NCBI GenBank assembly: GCA_947500585.1
Contig: CANMSN010000001.1
Span: 310,001 to 374,000 of the forward strand
From: an uncultured Flavobacteriaceae bacterium
GTDB lineage: Bacteria > Bacteroidota > Bacteroidia > Flavobacteriales > Flavobacteriaceae
Length of the DNA: 64,000 nucleotides
Reading direction: 5' to 3'
In this document: positions 16,120-24,727 of the stretch, one piece after another
How positions within the stretch are numbered: the stretch's first letter is position 1
Layout of the letters: each line of letters begins with the position of its first letter
Made by a program: the position numbers and the translations under genes
Notes under the pieces: generated by a model
The model's input: the letters and a program-made list of their open reading frames with translations, nothing else
Database searches by the model: none
What the model was told of the DNA's origin: nothing

Positions 16120-18204
16120 TTAAATTATTTTTAAATCGTGGCAAGCTGAAATATATTGTGCTGCAGACCACGCTTGGTATGCTTTTCCCATGGGTTTTCC
16201 AGTTGTGCCGTGCGCCCATTCTGTAAATTCCCATTCTTCATTTATGCCCTCTTTATTTATTAAAGCCAGTTTATGTAATTCTGCAATGGCAACATCTTTA
16301 AACCCTAACTTATTTATAAATTTCACCCAAAAACCACCTACAAAAGGCCATATACCTCCGTTATGATAATGATTAGGTAAATTGAGAAGATTTACAGTAT
16401 AATAAGGACGCCAATCGGGATCTCCTGGACTTACAACTGGGTATACATTAGAAACTGGAAAAGGATCATTTACGCCTACTCCCAGCATAAAACGAAAGGT
16501 TTGATGTGCTTTTTCAAAATCTACTGCACCATGTAAAAAAGCTAGAACATTGCCAAAAACATCACAACGCCAACTAAAATCAAATGGCGTAGTTTGTGCT
16601 ATTAAATAAGACGTATCGCCTAAAGTAAACTGTTTTTCTGCAAATGAAACCGATTGAAATAATTTTTGCTGTGTTGAAGGCCAGAAATTTTGAATGATTT
16701 CTTTTTTAATGACTTGAGACCAACGGATATTTTCTCCTGCTTGTTCATAATCGCCTAACATTTCTAACATACGGCCAAAACATACATTGGCACGATACCA
16801 AAGAATTTCATCATAGAGAATATTATAACTTCTACCAAATAAATCGGTCCAATCTCCTGCTTCTGGTATTTCTAACAGTGCATCATTATTACTATCATGA
16901 GCACCAAGCCATCGCATGGTTTCCTTAATATCTGAAATATGAGTTCTTAAAAATTCTAAATCTTTAGTTACATTAACATATTCATAAAAGGCAATTACCA
17001 CCCAAATACCACTATCTATAGAACAAATACCGCCTACTCCTGAATAATCTGGCTCATTGTTTTTAATACGCACATTGGAAGGAATTTGTCCGTTTCGTGA
17101 TATATGATCAAATAACGTTATAAGTGTTTGACGCGCACATTTATGGATCTCTTTGTCTTCATGGATAAGTGGCAATGCACCAATAACCGTAATGGCACCA
17201 TCTCTAGCCCAAACGCTGTAATAATTCTCATCAGTTCCATGGGCAACATTATCTTTAATAGAACATGCTGAAAAACCTAGAGGTGTAATATTCTTTTTTA
17301 ATGCTTCAATGGCTTTTTTATAACCTTCTCGGATTAAGGCGATTTTTTCATCCTCATCCTCATCAGCGATATTGCTTAACTCTTGCTTTATGAAAAAATC
17401 ATCAGTATGATCTTCTTCACCAATAATTAATGCCTCTTCTGGTAAAATATTATAATAAATTAATCCCTCAATAACACCATCTCCTTTTTCATTTTCTGAA
17501 TGATAGACCTGTCTGTGTTTTGTGTATGTGTATAGTTCTTCATGTGCATTAGCAACTACAATACCTTTAATATTTTCTATATCAAACATAGCAGAATCAT
17601 TTCCACTATCTCCAGCAACTAATATGTTTTCAGCAGTTATGTTAAGTTTCCGTAATAACCACTGTAAAGCATTACCTTTATTTGCCCACTTAGGTAAAAT
17701 ATCCAAATATTGCTCGCCAGAATACACCACATTGATATCCATATTAGCTTTGATAAAATCATTTTCAATGCTTGTAATTAATTCTGTTGTGGCATTATGA
17801 AAATAATAGCTTCGTTTATAGGCATGTTGAAACCTTGTTGGTTGCTCACTAATAGGATGATCTATATTTTGAATAATAGTTTCAACAGATTTTAAGTCCC
17901 ATCCATCATCCAAAATATCGTTAAACTCTTTTATGACGGATTTATTTTTAAAATCATATATATGAGTTCCAACACCAGAAATTATATAGTCTGGTTTAGG
18001 CAATATTCCTTTTCCGATTAAATTTAGAACATCGTCTATTAAGCGCCCCGTATTGTAAGTAAGAAGGATGTCTTTACTTGGTTTGTGTTTTTTCCACACT
18101 TTACGAAAGTTGCTTTTTTGTGTATGGAAGTCTATTAAGGTATTGTCAATATCAAAAGAAAGAAGCTTTATATTAGGCTTAACATGATCTTCAGTTTTGC
18201 TCAT
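16120..18204 (-). CDS. Fusion: HAD sucrose-phosphate phosphatase + (alpha/alpha)6 glycoside hydrolase
   Basis: This 694-residue protein has two parts. Residues 1 to about 255 form a HAD-IIB phosphatase: the nucleophile motif LLSFDIDNTLIDF near residue 15, then LLTYNTGR, and the metal motif LVAGDSGNDSAMF, as in sucrose-6-phosphate phosphatase. From about residue 285 on there is an all-helical toroid: YYSVWARDGAITVIGALP, then EAGDWTDLFGRSYNILYDE, then NLPNHYHNGGIWPFVGGFW, then TTGKPMGKAYQAWSAAQY. This resembles GH100 neutral invertases and amylo-1,6-glucosidases. It is the first gene of the sucrose module and precedes the synthase-like gene. I infer that one chain both finishes sucrose synthesis and hydrolyses an alpha-glycoside, perhaps sucrose itself. 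The hydrolase specificity is unresolved. Confidence 0.8.
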   Translation of the reverse strand: MSKTEDHVKPNIKLLSFDIDNTLIDFHTQKSNFRKVWKKHKPSKDILLTYNTGRLIDDVLNLIGKGILPKPDYIISGVGTHIYDFKNKSVIKEFNDILDDGWDLKSVETIIQNIDHPISEQPTRFQHAYKRSYYFHNATTELITSIENDFIKANMDINVVYSGEQYLDILPKWANKGNALQWLLRKLNITAENILVAGDSGNDSAMFDIENIKGIVVANAHEELYTYTKHRQVYHSENEKGDGVIEGLIYYNILPEEALIIGEEDHTDDFFIKQELSNIADEDEDEKIALIREGYKKAIEALKKNITPLGFSACSIKDNVAHGTDENYYSVWARDGAITVIGALPLIHEDKEIHKCARQTLITLFDHISRNGQIPSNVRIKNNEPDYSGVGGICSIDSGIWVVIAFYEYVNVTKDLEFLRTHISDIKETMRWLGAHDSNNDALLEIPEAGDWTDLFGRSYNILYDEILWYRANVCFGRMLEMLGDYEQAGENIRWSQVIKKEIIQNFWPSTQQKLFQSVSFAEKQFTLGDTSYLIAQTTPFDFSWRCDVFGNVLAFLHGAVDFEKAHQTFRFMLGVGVNDPFPVSNVYPVVSPGDPDWRPYYTVNLLNLPNHYHNGGIWPFVGGFWVKFINKLGFKDVAIAELHKLALINKEGINEEWEFTEWAHGTTGKPMGKAYQAWSAAQYISACHDLKII

Positions 18205-18480
18205 AAATGATCTTATTTTATCAAATTAAAAGATGAATTTGTCAAAAATTAAGACTTTAAGGTTTAAAAAACAAGAAAAGAAGGCGTATTCTAGTTGATA
18301 TTCTTAATGTGATAAATTGACACTGATAGAATAAGAAATCATAAAATTACATAGTGGGTTTTTATAAAATTGATAATGGATTATTGACTAGGCATGAAGT
18401 TATAATAAAATATTCAAAGTGTTTAATAAGACGATAAAATCCGTCAACCAACTGAACTTATATTAACTAAAAACAAATTA
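18205..18480. other. Intergenic gap, upstream region of the sucrose module
   Basis: This AT-rich stretch has no ORF with coding character. It must contain the promoter of the phosphatase-hydrolase gene; the best candidate is TTAATTTG (minus strand, near 18222-18229), one mismatch from TAnnTTTG. Nothing else is recognisable. Confidence 0.35.
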
Positions 18481-18517
18481 AAAACAGGCTGTCTAAAAAA
18501 TGAAGACAGCCTGTTTT
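18481..18517 (-). terminator. Rho-independent terminator of the MoxR gene
   Basis: There is a perfect 14-bp stem (AAAACAGGCTGTCT / AGACAGCCTGTTTT) with a 9-base loop, just after the stop codon of the minus-strand AAA+ gene. Confidence 0.85.
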
Positions 18518-18523
18518 AATATT

Positions 18524-19990
18524 TTAAATACCACTTATAAAACTACCATAAGGATCCTTAAATTGGATCCCTTCAGAAAACCTTTGCTTACTAAGAAGTT
18601 TGAATTCCACTAATGCCCAAAGCACAGATTCTTTTACAAAATAGCTGTCTTGTTTGTTTAAGTTAGGTTGATACTTCGCTAACAAATCATCAAGTGGAGA
18701 AATGGCATCTAACAAAGCCTTATATTCTTTATCACGCAAATCATCTAACAATTCAAAGCCATCTTTTTGGTTAAAAAACCACGACACAATATCATCATAT
18801 GGACTTTCATCTTCTTGTTTTTGAAGTTTACTAATCTTTGGAAAAAACTCTTCGAATAAACTTTTTACAGCCTCACCTATTAAATTATAAGCAACAACTG
18901 CTGCACCTTCTTGCTCACCTTCATAAACCAATTCCACTTTTCCAATAATTGCTGGAATAATACCAACAAAATCACTTAAACGCAGCATCGTTATTTTATC
19001 TCCTGAAATTAACGCCCGACGTTCTGCTGTACTTAATAAGTTTTCCAACGCAGTTATACTTAATCGGGCACTTACACCACTTTTAGCATCAATAAATTCA
19101 CTTTCACGAGCTTCAAAAACAATTTGTTCCAATAAATCTCTTGCTAAATCTGGCACCATGACCATACTTTTTTGTCCTTCTACAGATCGTGCTTCTTGTT
19201 CAGTTATTAATCTTGCAGTTTCAATATCTACGGGATAGTGTGTTAATATTTGAGAACCTATTCTATCTTTTAAAGGCGTTACTATACTACCTCTATTTGT
19301 ATAATCTTCAGGGTTTGCAGTAAATAAAAATTGAATATCTAAAGGTAACCTCAGCTTGAAACCTCTTATTTGAATATCGCCTTCTTGTAAGATATTAAAT
19401 AATGCAACTTGAATTCTAGCTTGTAAATCGGGTAATTCGTTAATAACAAAAATACATCGATTTGCACGAGGAATCATACCATAATGAATCACGCGATCAT
19501 CGGCGTAACTCAACTTTAAATTTGCTGCTTTTATAGGATCTACATCTCCAATAATATCTGCAACTGTTACATCTGGTGTTGCTAATTTTTCAGCAAAACG
19601 TTCACTTCTGTGTAACCAATAAATAGGCGTGTCATCACCTTTTTCATTGATTAATTCTGATGCAAAACGAGATATTGGATTTAGTGGATTATCATTAATT
19701 TCAGACCCTTCAACCACTGGAATGTATTCATCTAATAAATTAAGCATCAAGCGAGCTAAACGTGTTTTTGCTTGACCTCGTAATCCTAATAAATTGATAT
19801 TATGTCGCGACAAAATAGCGCGTTCCAATTCTGGAATTACTGTATTTTCATAACCATGAACACCTTCAAAGGTGGTTTCTTTGTTTCTTATTTTTTCAAT
19901 TAAATTATCTCTCAACTCATCTTTTATAGATTTACTTTGATAATCTACTTTTTTTAATGCTCCTAAAGTTTTAATGCTTTCTATTTTCAT
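18524..19990 (-). CDS. MoxR / magnesium-chelatase-I-like AAA+ ATPase
   Basis: This 488-residue AAA+ protein has Walker A at residues 69-76 (GLRGQAKT) and a Walker B/helix-2 insert block CIFVINELPDLQARIQVALF, in which Asn-Glu replaces Asp-Glu, as is common in the chelatase-like branch. Sensor and arginine-finger regions follow (FTANPEDYTNRGSIVTPLKD, then RIG). The last about 130 residues form a helical extension. MoxR ATPases act with VWA-domain partners as metal-insertion or remodelling chaperones, and the VWA partner is encoded directly upstream (20088-21215). The client is unknown. The proximity to the cbb3 oxidase cluster is suggestive only. Confidence 0.85.
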   Translation of the reverse strand: MKIESIKTLGALKKVDYQSKSIKDELRDNLIEKIRNKETTFEGVHGYENTVIPELERAILSRHNINLLGLRGQAKTRLARLMLNLLDEYIPVVEGSEINDNPLNPISRFASELINEKGDDTPIYWLHRSERFAEKLATPDVTVADIIGDVDPIKAANLKLSYADDRVIHYGMIPRANRCIFVINELPDLQARIQVALFNILQEGDIQIRGFKLRLPLDIQFLFTANPEDYTNRGSIVTPLKDRIGSQILTHYPVDIETARLITEQEARSVEGQKSMVMVPDLARDLLEQIVFEARESEFIDAKSGVSARLSITALENLLSTAERRALISGDKITMLRLSDFVGIIPAIIGKVELVYEGEQEGAAVVAYNLIGEAVKSLFEEFFPKISKLQKQEDESPYDDIVSWFFNQKDGFELLDDLRDKEYKALLDAISPLDDLLAKYQPNLNKQDSYFVKESVLWALVEFKLLSKQRFSEGIQFKDPYGSFISGI

Positions 19991-20087
19991 ATATTTTAGC
20001 TTTTGGCTGCTGGCTTTTTGCCTTTAGCTCTTACTCAAAATGGGTTGTTTTCTAATAGCTAATAGCAAAAGGCTAAAAGCTGATTAA
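19991..20087. repeat. Intergenic AGCTTTTRGC-type repeat region between the VWA and MoxR genes
   Basis: AGCTTTTGGC (19998-20007) and GGCTAAAAGCT (20071-20081) form the ends of a degenerate inverted repeat. The inner units are GCTGGCTTTTTGCC and AATAGCTAATAGC. It is the same word family as at 6389-6488. Confidence 0.5.
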
Positions 20088-21215
20088 TTATCCTCTAATT
20101 CTTTTTTTTCTGTTTGTTTCGTAATCTTCAAAAATCATTTCACCCAAACCTTTAAGTCCAGTGTAAAATGCTTTACCTTGATTTGCATAGGTAAACTCTC
20201 TAACAAATTGCATTAAATAACTGTCCTTCGCAATCATAAAAGTTGTTATGGGAATATGCAATCGTCTCGCTTGTTGTGCCATAGCATAACACTTATTCAC
20301 GATATGTTTATCTAAACCATTACTGTTTTTGTAATACTCACCATCTGGTAAACGCAAGCAACTTGGTTTACCATCTGTTATCATAAAAATTTGTTTATTG
20401 GTATTTCGTTTTCTGCGCAATAAATCCATAGCCAATTGTAAACCAGCCACAGTGTTGGTATGATATGGCCCAACTTTTAAATAAGGCAAATCTTTAATTT
20501 CAATTTGCCAAGCGTCGTTACCGAAAACTAAAATATCGAGTGTGTCTTTTGGATAACGCGTTGTAATCAATTCTGCTAAAGCCATGGCTACTTTTTTAGC
20601 AGGTGTAATTCTATCTTCACCGTAAAGTATCATACTGTGACTAATATCAATCATCAAAATAGTACTCATTTGCGATTTATGGAGCGTCTCTTCAACAACT
20701 AAATCATCTTCTGTTAAACTAAAATCGCCTATAACATTACTAATTTGAGCATTCTTCAAACTTTCAGTCATAGATACTTTATCTAAAGCATCACCAAATT
20801 GATAAGCTCTAAAATCGCCCGTGTGTTCATCACCAATTCCTGCACTTTTACTTTTATGATTTCCTTGTCCACTGCGTTTAATCTTTCCAAAAATATGATC
20901 AAGAGCTTGTTGACGAATGGCTCGCTCAGTTTTTGCAGTAATGGCAATATCCCCATTGCCGTCTGGATCAATTTCTTCTTTTATATATCCCTTCTTTTTA
21001 AGGTCTTCAATAAAATCGTCAATGGAATATTCAGCAGTGGTAAGTTTATATTCTTTATCTAATTCTCGTAACCAATCTATGGCTTCGTCAAAATCGCCCG
21101 AAGTATGAGTGATTAACTCCTTAAAGACTTCAAAAAGTTTATCGAAAGGCGATTTATAAGGCGCTTCATAAGTTTTAAATATGAAGCCTTTTTTATTAAA
21201 ATTCTTTTTTATCAT
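20088..21215 (-). CDS. VWA-domain protein, partner of the MoxR ATPase
   Basis: This 375-residue soluble protein has a charged helical N-terminal half (about residues 1-170) and a C-terminal von Willebrand factor A domain. The metal-ion-dependent adhesion site is visible as MIDISHSM (DxSxS, about residues 193-197), a Thr in the HTNTVAGLQLA region, and ITDGKPSC with its Asp. This layout is that of the ChlD/CoxE-like partners of MoxR ATPases. No signal peptide is visible, so it should be cytoplasmic. It is the upstream gene of the VWA-MoxR pair, with a 97-base spacer made of repeats. The Crp/Fnr gene ends 79 bases upstream on the same strand, so read-through from the regulator is possible. Confidence 0.85.
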   Translation of the reverse strand: MIKKNFNKKGFIFKTYEAPYKSPFDKLFEVFKELITHTSGDFDEAIDWLRELDKEYKLTTAEYSIDDFIEDLKKKGYIKEEIDPDGNGDIAITAKTERAIRQQALDHIFGKIKRSGQGNHKSKSAGIGDEHTGDFRAYQFGDALDKVSMTESLKNAQISNVIGDFSLTEDDLVVEETLHKSQMSTILMIDISHSMILYGEDRITPAKKVAMALAELITTRYPKDTLDILVFGNDAWQIEIKDLPYLKVGPYHTNTVAGLQLAMDLLRRKRNTNKQIFMITDGKPSCLRLPDGEYYKNSNGLDKHIVNKCYAMAQQARRLHIPITTFMIAKDSYLMQFVREFTYANQGKAFYTGLKGLGEMIFEDYETNRKKRIRG

Positions 21216-21294
21216 AGCACCATAAAAATAGTGTATTTTGCTGAGAAAAAAGAAACAGAATAATTAGATTTATTTATTGCAAGATTACAATAAA

Positions 21295-21972
21295 CTACTC
21301 AACTCGTTTTAAAGCATTTAAATCTTCAATTTTGATGTATTTTCCATGAGTTGAAATCAAGCCTTCTTTTTTAAATTGAGACAATATTCGAATTGCAGAT
21401 TCAGTTGCTGTACCAACTATATTTGCAAAATCTTCACGAGATAACAGCACACTTAAAGTACCATCGGGGTTTACACCAAAACTATCATGAATATAAATTA
21501 ATGTTTCGGCTAAACGCTGACGTACAGATTTTTGAGCCATATTTACTATAACATCATCGGCTTCTTTTAAATCATGCGCCATGTCTTTCAACATATCGTA
21601 AGAAAACTTGGGATTCTTCTGAAGATCAGCAATAATTTCACTTTTAGGAATAAAACAAACTTCCATATCATTTAGCGCCGTGGCTTGTAAATTTGAACTC
21701 TCATCGGTAACCAGAGAACGCTGCCCGATTAATTGCCCTTTAACAACCATTTTTACAATTTGGTCTTTACCGTTTTCACTTAATTTAGACAGTTTACAAA
21801 TACCGTCTTTTACACAATAAACACCATTTATAGATTCGCCTTCTTCAAAAAGAATGGTTCCTTTTTTTATCGTTTTAGCTGTTTTACAAGCAGAAATTCT
21901 AACTAGCTCATCCTTGGTCAAAGACTTCAGGGAATTAAACTGTTTAATAATACATTGTTCACATTTTCCCAT
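21295..21972 (-). CDS. Crp/Fnr-family regulator, FNR-like oxygen sensor candidate
   Basis: This 225-residue protein has an N-terminal cysteine pair (Cys4, Cys7 in MGKCEQC) and further Cys29 and Cys106, a spacing that could hold an oxygen-labile iron-sulfur cluster as in FNR. A cyclic-nucleotide-type beta-barrel follows (KKGTILFEEGESINGVYCVKDG), then a C-terminal winged helix (SREDFANIVGTATESAIRIL). I start it at the ATG at 21972; the longer frame adds 15 residues without family character and would run toward the regulatory site. It diverges from ccoI, and an ATGAC-N4-ATCAT box lies 39-52 bases upstream of its start codon. I infer that it activates the cbb3 and hemN promoters in low oxygen and may control itself. 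Cluster binding is a prediction. Confidence 0.88.
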   Translation of the reverse strand: MGKCEQCIIKQFNSLKSLTKDELVRISACKTAKTIKKGTILFEEGESINGVYCVKDGICKLSKLSENGKDQIVKMVVKGQLIGQRSLVTDESSNLQATALNDMEVCFIPKSEIIADLQKNPKFSYDMLKDMAHDLKEADDVIVNMAQKSVRQRLAETLIYIHDSFGVNPDGTLSVLLSREDFANIVGTATESAIRILSQFKKEGLISTHGKYIKIEDLNALKRVE

Positions 21973-22010
21973 ACTGATAAGTTTGTTTGTAACGTAAAAA
22001 TAAATAAAAC

Positions 22011-22024
22011 ATGACAAATATCAT
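22011..22024 (+). promoter_or_regulatory. FNR-like box upstream of ccoI
   Basis: ATGAC-AAAT-ATCAT is a 14-bp imperfect palindrome of the FNR type (TTGAT-N4-ATCAA). It lies 22 bases before a GACTTTTG -7 element, the same spacing as at the ccoS and hemN promoters. It sits in the divergent region with the Crp/Fnr gene, so it could control both. Confidence 0.7.
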
Positions 22025-22046
22025 ATTTATAAGCAAGTTGTTTTTA

Positions 22047-22054
22047 GACTTTTG
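22047..22054 (+). promoter_or_regulatory. -7 element of the ccoI promoter
   Basis: GACTTTTG is one mismatch from TAnnTTTG and is preceded by the FNR-like box at the class II distance. It predicts a transcript start near 22059, about 22 bases before the start codon. Confidence 0.5.
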
Positions 22055-22080
22055 TTTAAGGTATAAATGAGCAAATATTT

Positions 22081-24456
22081 ATGGACACAAAAACGTGTTT
22101 CCACTGTGGATTAGACGCAAAAACTTCTGAAATCATTTTTGATTATAAATCATTTTGTTGTAATGGCTGCAAAACCGTTTACGAAATTTTTAGTGTTAAC
22201 AATTTAACATGTTATTACGATTTACAACAAACTCCAGGAGCTACACCAAAAGAAATTTCAGGTAAGTATAACTTTTTAGAAAATGCTAAAATAGTTGAGC
22301 AGTTATTGGAATTTAATGACGGAAAAACTCAAATAGTTACGTTATACATTCCGCATATTCATTGTAGTTCTTGTATTTGGATTCTTGAAAATTTGAATAA
22401 ATTAAATTCAGCTATAAACACATCTATAGTGAATTTTGGAAAAAAGACGGTTCGAGTAACCTTCAATTCTGAAATAATATCATTAAAAGATTTAGCAACA
22501 CTTTTAAGCAGTATTGGTTACGAACCATTTATAAGTTTAGACGATTATAGTGTTGGTAAAAAACATATTGATCGATCTTTAATTTACAAATTAGGCGTTG
22601 CAGGTTTCGCTTTCGGAAATGTGATGTTTTTATCGTTTCCTGAATATTTTCAGGTAGGCGAGTTTTGGTTAGAAAAGTATAAACACCTTTTTAGGTGGTT
22701 GATGTTTTTCTTTTCACTTCCAGTGGTTTTTTACTCTGCTCTAGATTATTTTATTTCAGCATTTAAAGGTCTTCGATCTAAAATTTTAAATATTGATGTA
22801 CCCATTGCTTTAGGCGTTACGGTTCTATTTGTTAGAAGTTCTGCCGAAATTATATTCGATATAGGTTCAGGTTTTTTTGATAGTTTAACAGGACTCATTT
22901 TCTTTTTACTGCTTGGTAAATTCTTTCAACAAAAAACATATACGTTTTTATCTTTTGAGCGTGACTATAAATCCTATTTCCCTATCGGGATTACGAAAAT
23001 TAAAGATGATGGAAAAGAAGAGTCTATTCAAGTATATGATATTAAAAAAGGAGATCGACTACTTATTAGAAATGAAGAACTCATTCCTGTTGATTGCATC
23101 TTAATTAAAGGAAAAGCACGTATTGATTATAGTTTTGTTACTGGCGAATCGAAAACGGTTTCGAAACAATCTGGCGACAAGCTTTTTGCTGGTGGAAAAC
23201 AGCTAGAAGGCAGCATTGAAATTGATGTTTTAAAAAGCGTTGAACAGAGTTATTTAACACAATTATGGAGTAGTGATGTCTTTAAAAAAGATAAAGAATT
23301 AGCATTCACCAATATTACAAACAGTATTAGTAAACGCTTTACTCTAGCTATTTTATTAATTGCATGTATGGCTACTTCATTTTGGTTATTAACCGATTCC
23401 AGTAAAGCGCTAAACGTATTTACATCGGTTTTAATTATTGCTTGCCCATGTGCTATTGCGCTTTCTGCGCCCTTTACTTTTGGGAATGTTTTACGGATTT
23501 TGGGTAAGAAGAAATTCTACTTAAAAAACGCTTCCGTTATTGAGCAACTGGCAAATATCAATACCATCATTTTTGATAAAACAGGAACCATTACTGCAAA
23601 TAAAGAAACTACTATAAGTTATGAAGGTTTAAATCTATCTGATGATGAAGAATCTTTGCTAAAAAGTACATTAAGAGGTTCAAATCATCCTTTAAGTAGA
23701 TCGCTTTATAATTTATTAAATGAACATGACATTATCTCACTAGATCATTTTGAAGAACATTTAGGAAAAGGCATTGAAGCTAACTATCAAAACCAAAACA
23801 TAAAAATTGGTTCTGCTCCTTTTGTAGGTTTTAAAACAGATACTGCTACTTTAAATACGGCGGTACATATTAGCACAAATAATCAATACAAAGGAAAATT
23901 CACGTTTTATAATAAGTATAGAAAAGGATTATCAAAATTATTTAACAGATTAAAAAAGGATTACGATTTAGTGATTTTATCAGGTGATAATGCTGGTGAA
24001 AAAGACAATCTCACGAAGTTACTTCCAACTAAAACCAAATTGCTTTTCAATCAAAAACCTGAAGATAAATTAGAATATATAAAATACCATCAAACTGAAG
24101 GCGCAAAAGTTTTAATGATTGGTGATGGTTTAAATGATGCTGGTGCCTTAGCGCAAAGTGATGTTGGTATTGCCATTTCTGAAAATGTGAACGTGTTTTC
24201 TCCTGCTTGCGATGCTATTTTAGATGCTTCAAAGTTCAATCAACTATACAACTATATAAACGTTTCAAAATCGGCTATAAAAATTATTAAATGGAGTTTT
24301 TTATTGTCGTTTATCTATAATATCATAGGGCTTTATTTTGCAGTAACTGGACAATTAGAGCCTGTTGTTGCTGCTATTTTAATGCCATTAAGTTCAATAA
24401 GCATTGTTGCTTTCACAACAATTACAACCAATGTTTTAACTAGAAAACTAGATTAA
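22081..24456 (+). CDS. ccoI: Copper-transporting P1B-type ATPase for cbb3 oxidase (CcoI/FixI-like)
   Basis: The protein has 791 residues. It opens with a Cys-rich metal-binding segment (CFHCGLDAK, then KSFCCNGCKTVYEIF) and a heavy-metal-associated domain with IHCSSCIW near residue 95. Transmembrane helices follow, with the ion-path motif CPCAIAL near residue 454. The phosphorylation motif DKTGTI is near residue 499 and GDGLNDAGAL near residue 681. The product pumps Cu(I) out of the cytoplasm and supplies copper for the haem-copper centre of cbb3 oxidase. The extra N-terminal Cys domain is typical of the Bacteroidota CcoI/FixI branch. It is the first gene on the plus strand of the oxidase cluster, 73 bases before ccoS, and has its own FNR-like promoter. 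Confidence 0.9.
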   Translation: MDTKTCFHCGLDAKTSEIIFDYKSFCCNGCKTVYEIFSVNNLTCYYDLQQTPGATPKEISGKYNFLENAKIVEQLLEFNDGKTQIVTLYIPHIHCSSCIWILENLNKLNSAINTSIVNFGKKTVRVTFNSEIISLKDLATLLSSIGYEPFISLDDYSVGKKHIDRSLIYKLGVAGFAFGNVMFLSFPEYFQVGEFWLEKYKHLFRWLMFFFSLPVVFYSALDYFISAFKGLRSKILNIDVPIALGVTVLFVRSSAEIIFDIGSGFFDSLTGLIFFLLLGKFFQQKTYTFLSFERDYKSYFPIGITKIKDDGKEESIQVYDIKKGDRLLIRNEELIPVDCILIKGKARIDYSFVTGESKTVSKQSGDKLFAGGKQLEGSIEIDVLKSVEQSYLTQLWSSDVFKKDKELAFTNITNSISKRFTLAILLIACMATSFWLLTDSSKALNVFTSVLIIACPCAIALSAPFTFGNVLRILGKKKFYLKNASVIEQLANINTIIFDKTGTITANKETTISYEGLNLSDDEESLLKSTLRGSNHPLSRSLYNLLNEHDIISLDHFEEHLGKGIEANYQNQNIKIGSAPFVGFKTDTATLNTAVHISTNNQYKGKFTFYNKYRKGLSKLFNRLKKDYDLVILSGDNAGEKDNLTKLLPTKTKLLFNQKPEDKLEYIKYHQTEGAKVLMIGDGLNDAGALAQSDVGIAISENVNVFSPACDAILDASKFNQLYNYINVSKSAIKIIKWSFLLSFIYNIIGLYFAVTGQLEPVVAAILMPLSSISIVAFTTITTNVLTRKLD

Positions 24457-24465
24457 AAATTAAAC

Positions 24466-24479
24466 ATGATAAAAGTCAT
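24466..24479 (+). promoter_or_regulatory. FNR-like box upstream of ccoS-ccoNO
   Basis: ATGAT-AAAA-GTCAT fits the same ATGAY-N4-RTCAT pattern as at ccoI and hemN. Its centre would be about 41 bases before the predicted transcript start, the class II activator position. Confidence 0.75.
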
Positions 24480-24501
24480 TTTTTAACAAAAAGTATGAAA
24501 G

Positions 24502-24509
24502 TACTTTTG
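24502..24509 (+). promoter_or_regulatory. -7 element of the ccoS-ccoNOQP promoter
   Basis: TACTTTTG fits TAnnTTTG exactly and lies 22 bases after the FNR-like box. It shows that the oxidase genes have a promoter separate from that of ccoI. Confidence 0.65.
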
Positions 24510-24529
24510 AACCATAACTTCAAATAGGT

Positions 24530-24715
24530 ATGAGTGTTATATATATTTTATTAGCTATAAGCATTGTTGTAGCCGTTGGTTTTTTTATCGCTTTTATCAT
24601 GGCGGTAAAAAGTGGACAGTACGATGATAGCTATACACCTTCAGTAAGAATGCTTTTTGAAGATGAACTTATTAAAGAAAAAACAAATAAGAAAATACTA
24701 ACCAAAAAAGATTAA
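24530..24715 (+). CDS. ccoS: cbb3 oxidase maturation protein CcoS
   Basis: This 61-residue protein has one N-terminal transmembrane helix (VIYILLAISIVVAVGFFIAF) and a short charged tail with the SGQYDD...PSVRMLFEDE region typical of CcoS. CcoS is needed for cofactor (haem and copper) insertion into the catalytic subunit of cbb3 oxidase, acting with CcoI. It sits between ccoI and ccoNO, its usual place in Bacteroidota, 12 bases before the oxidase gene. It is the first gene behind the second FNR-like promoter. Confidence 0.9.
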   Translation: MSVIYILLAISIVVAVGFFIAFIMAVKSGQYDDSYTPSVRMLFEDELIKEKTNKKILTKKD

Positions 24716-24727
24716 CAACTATACATT

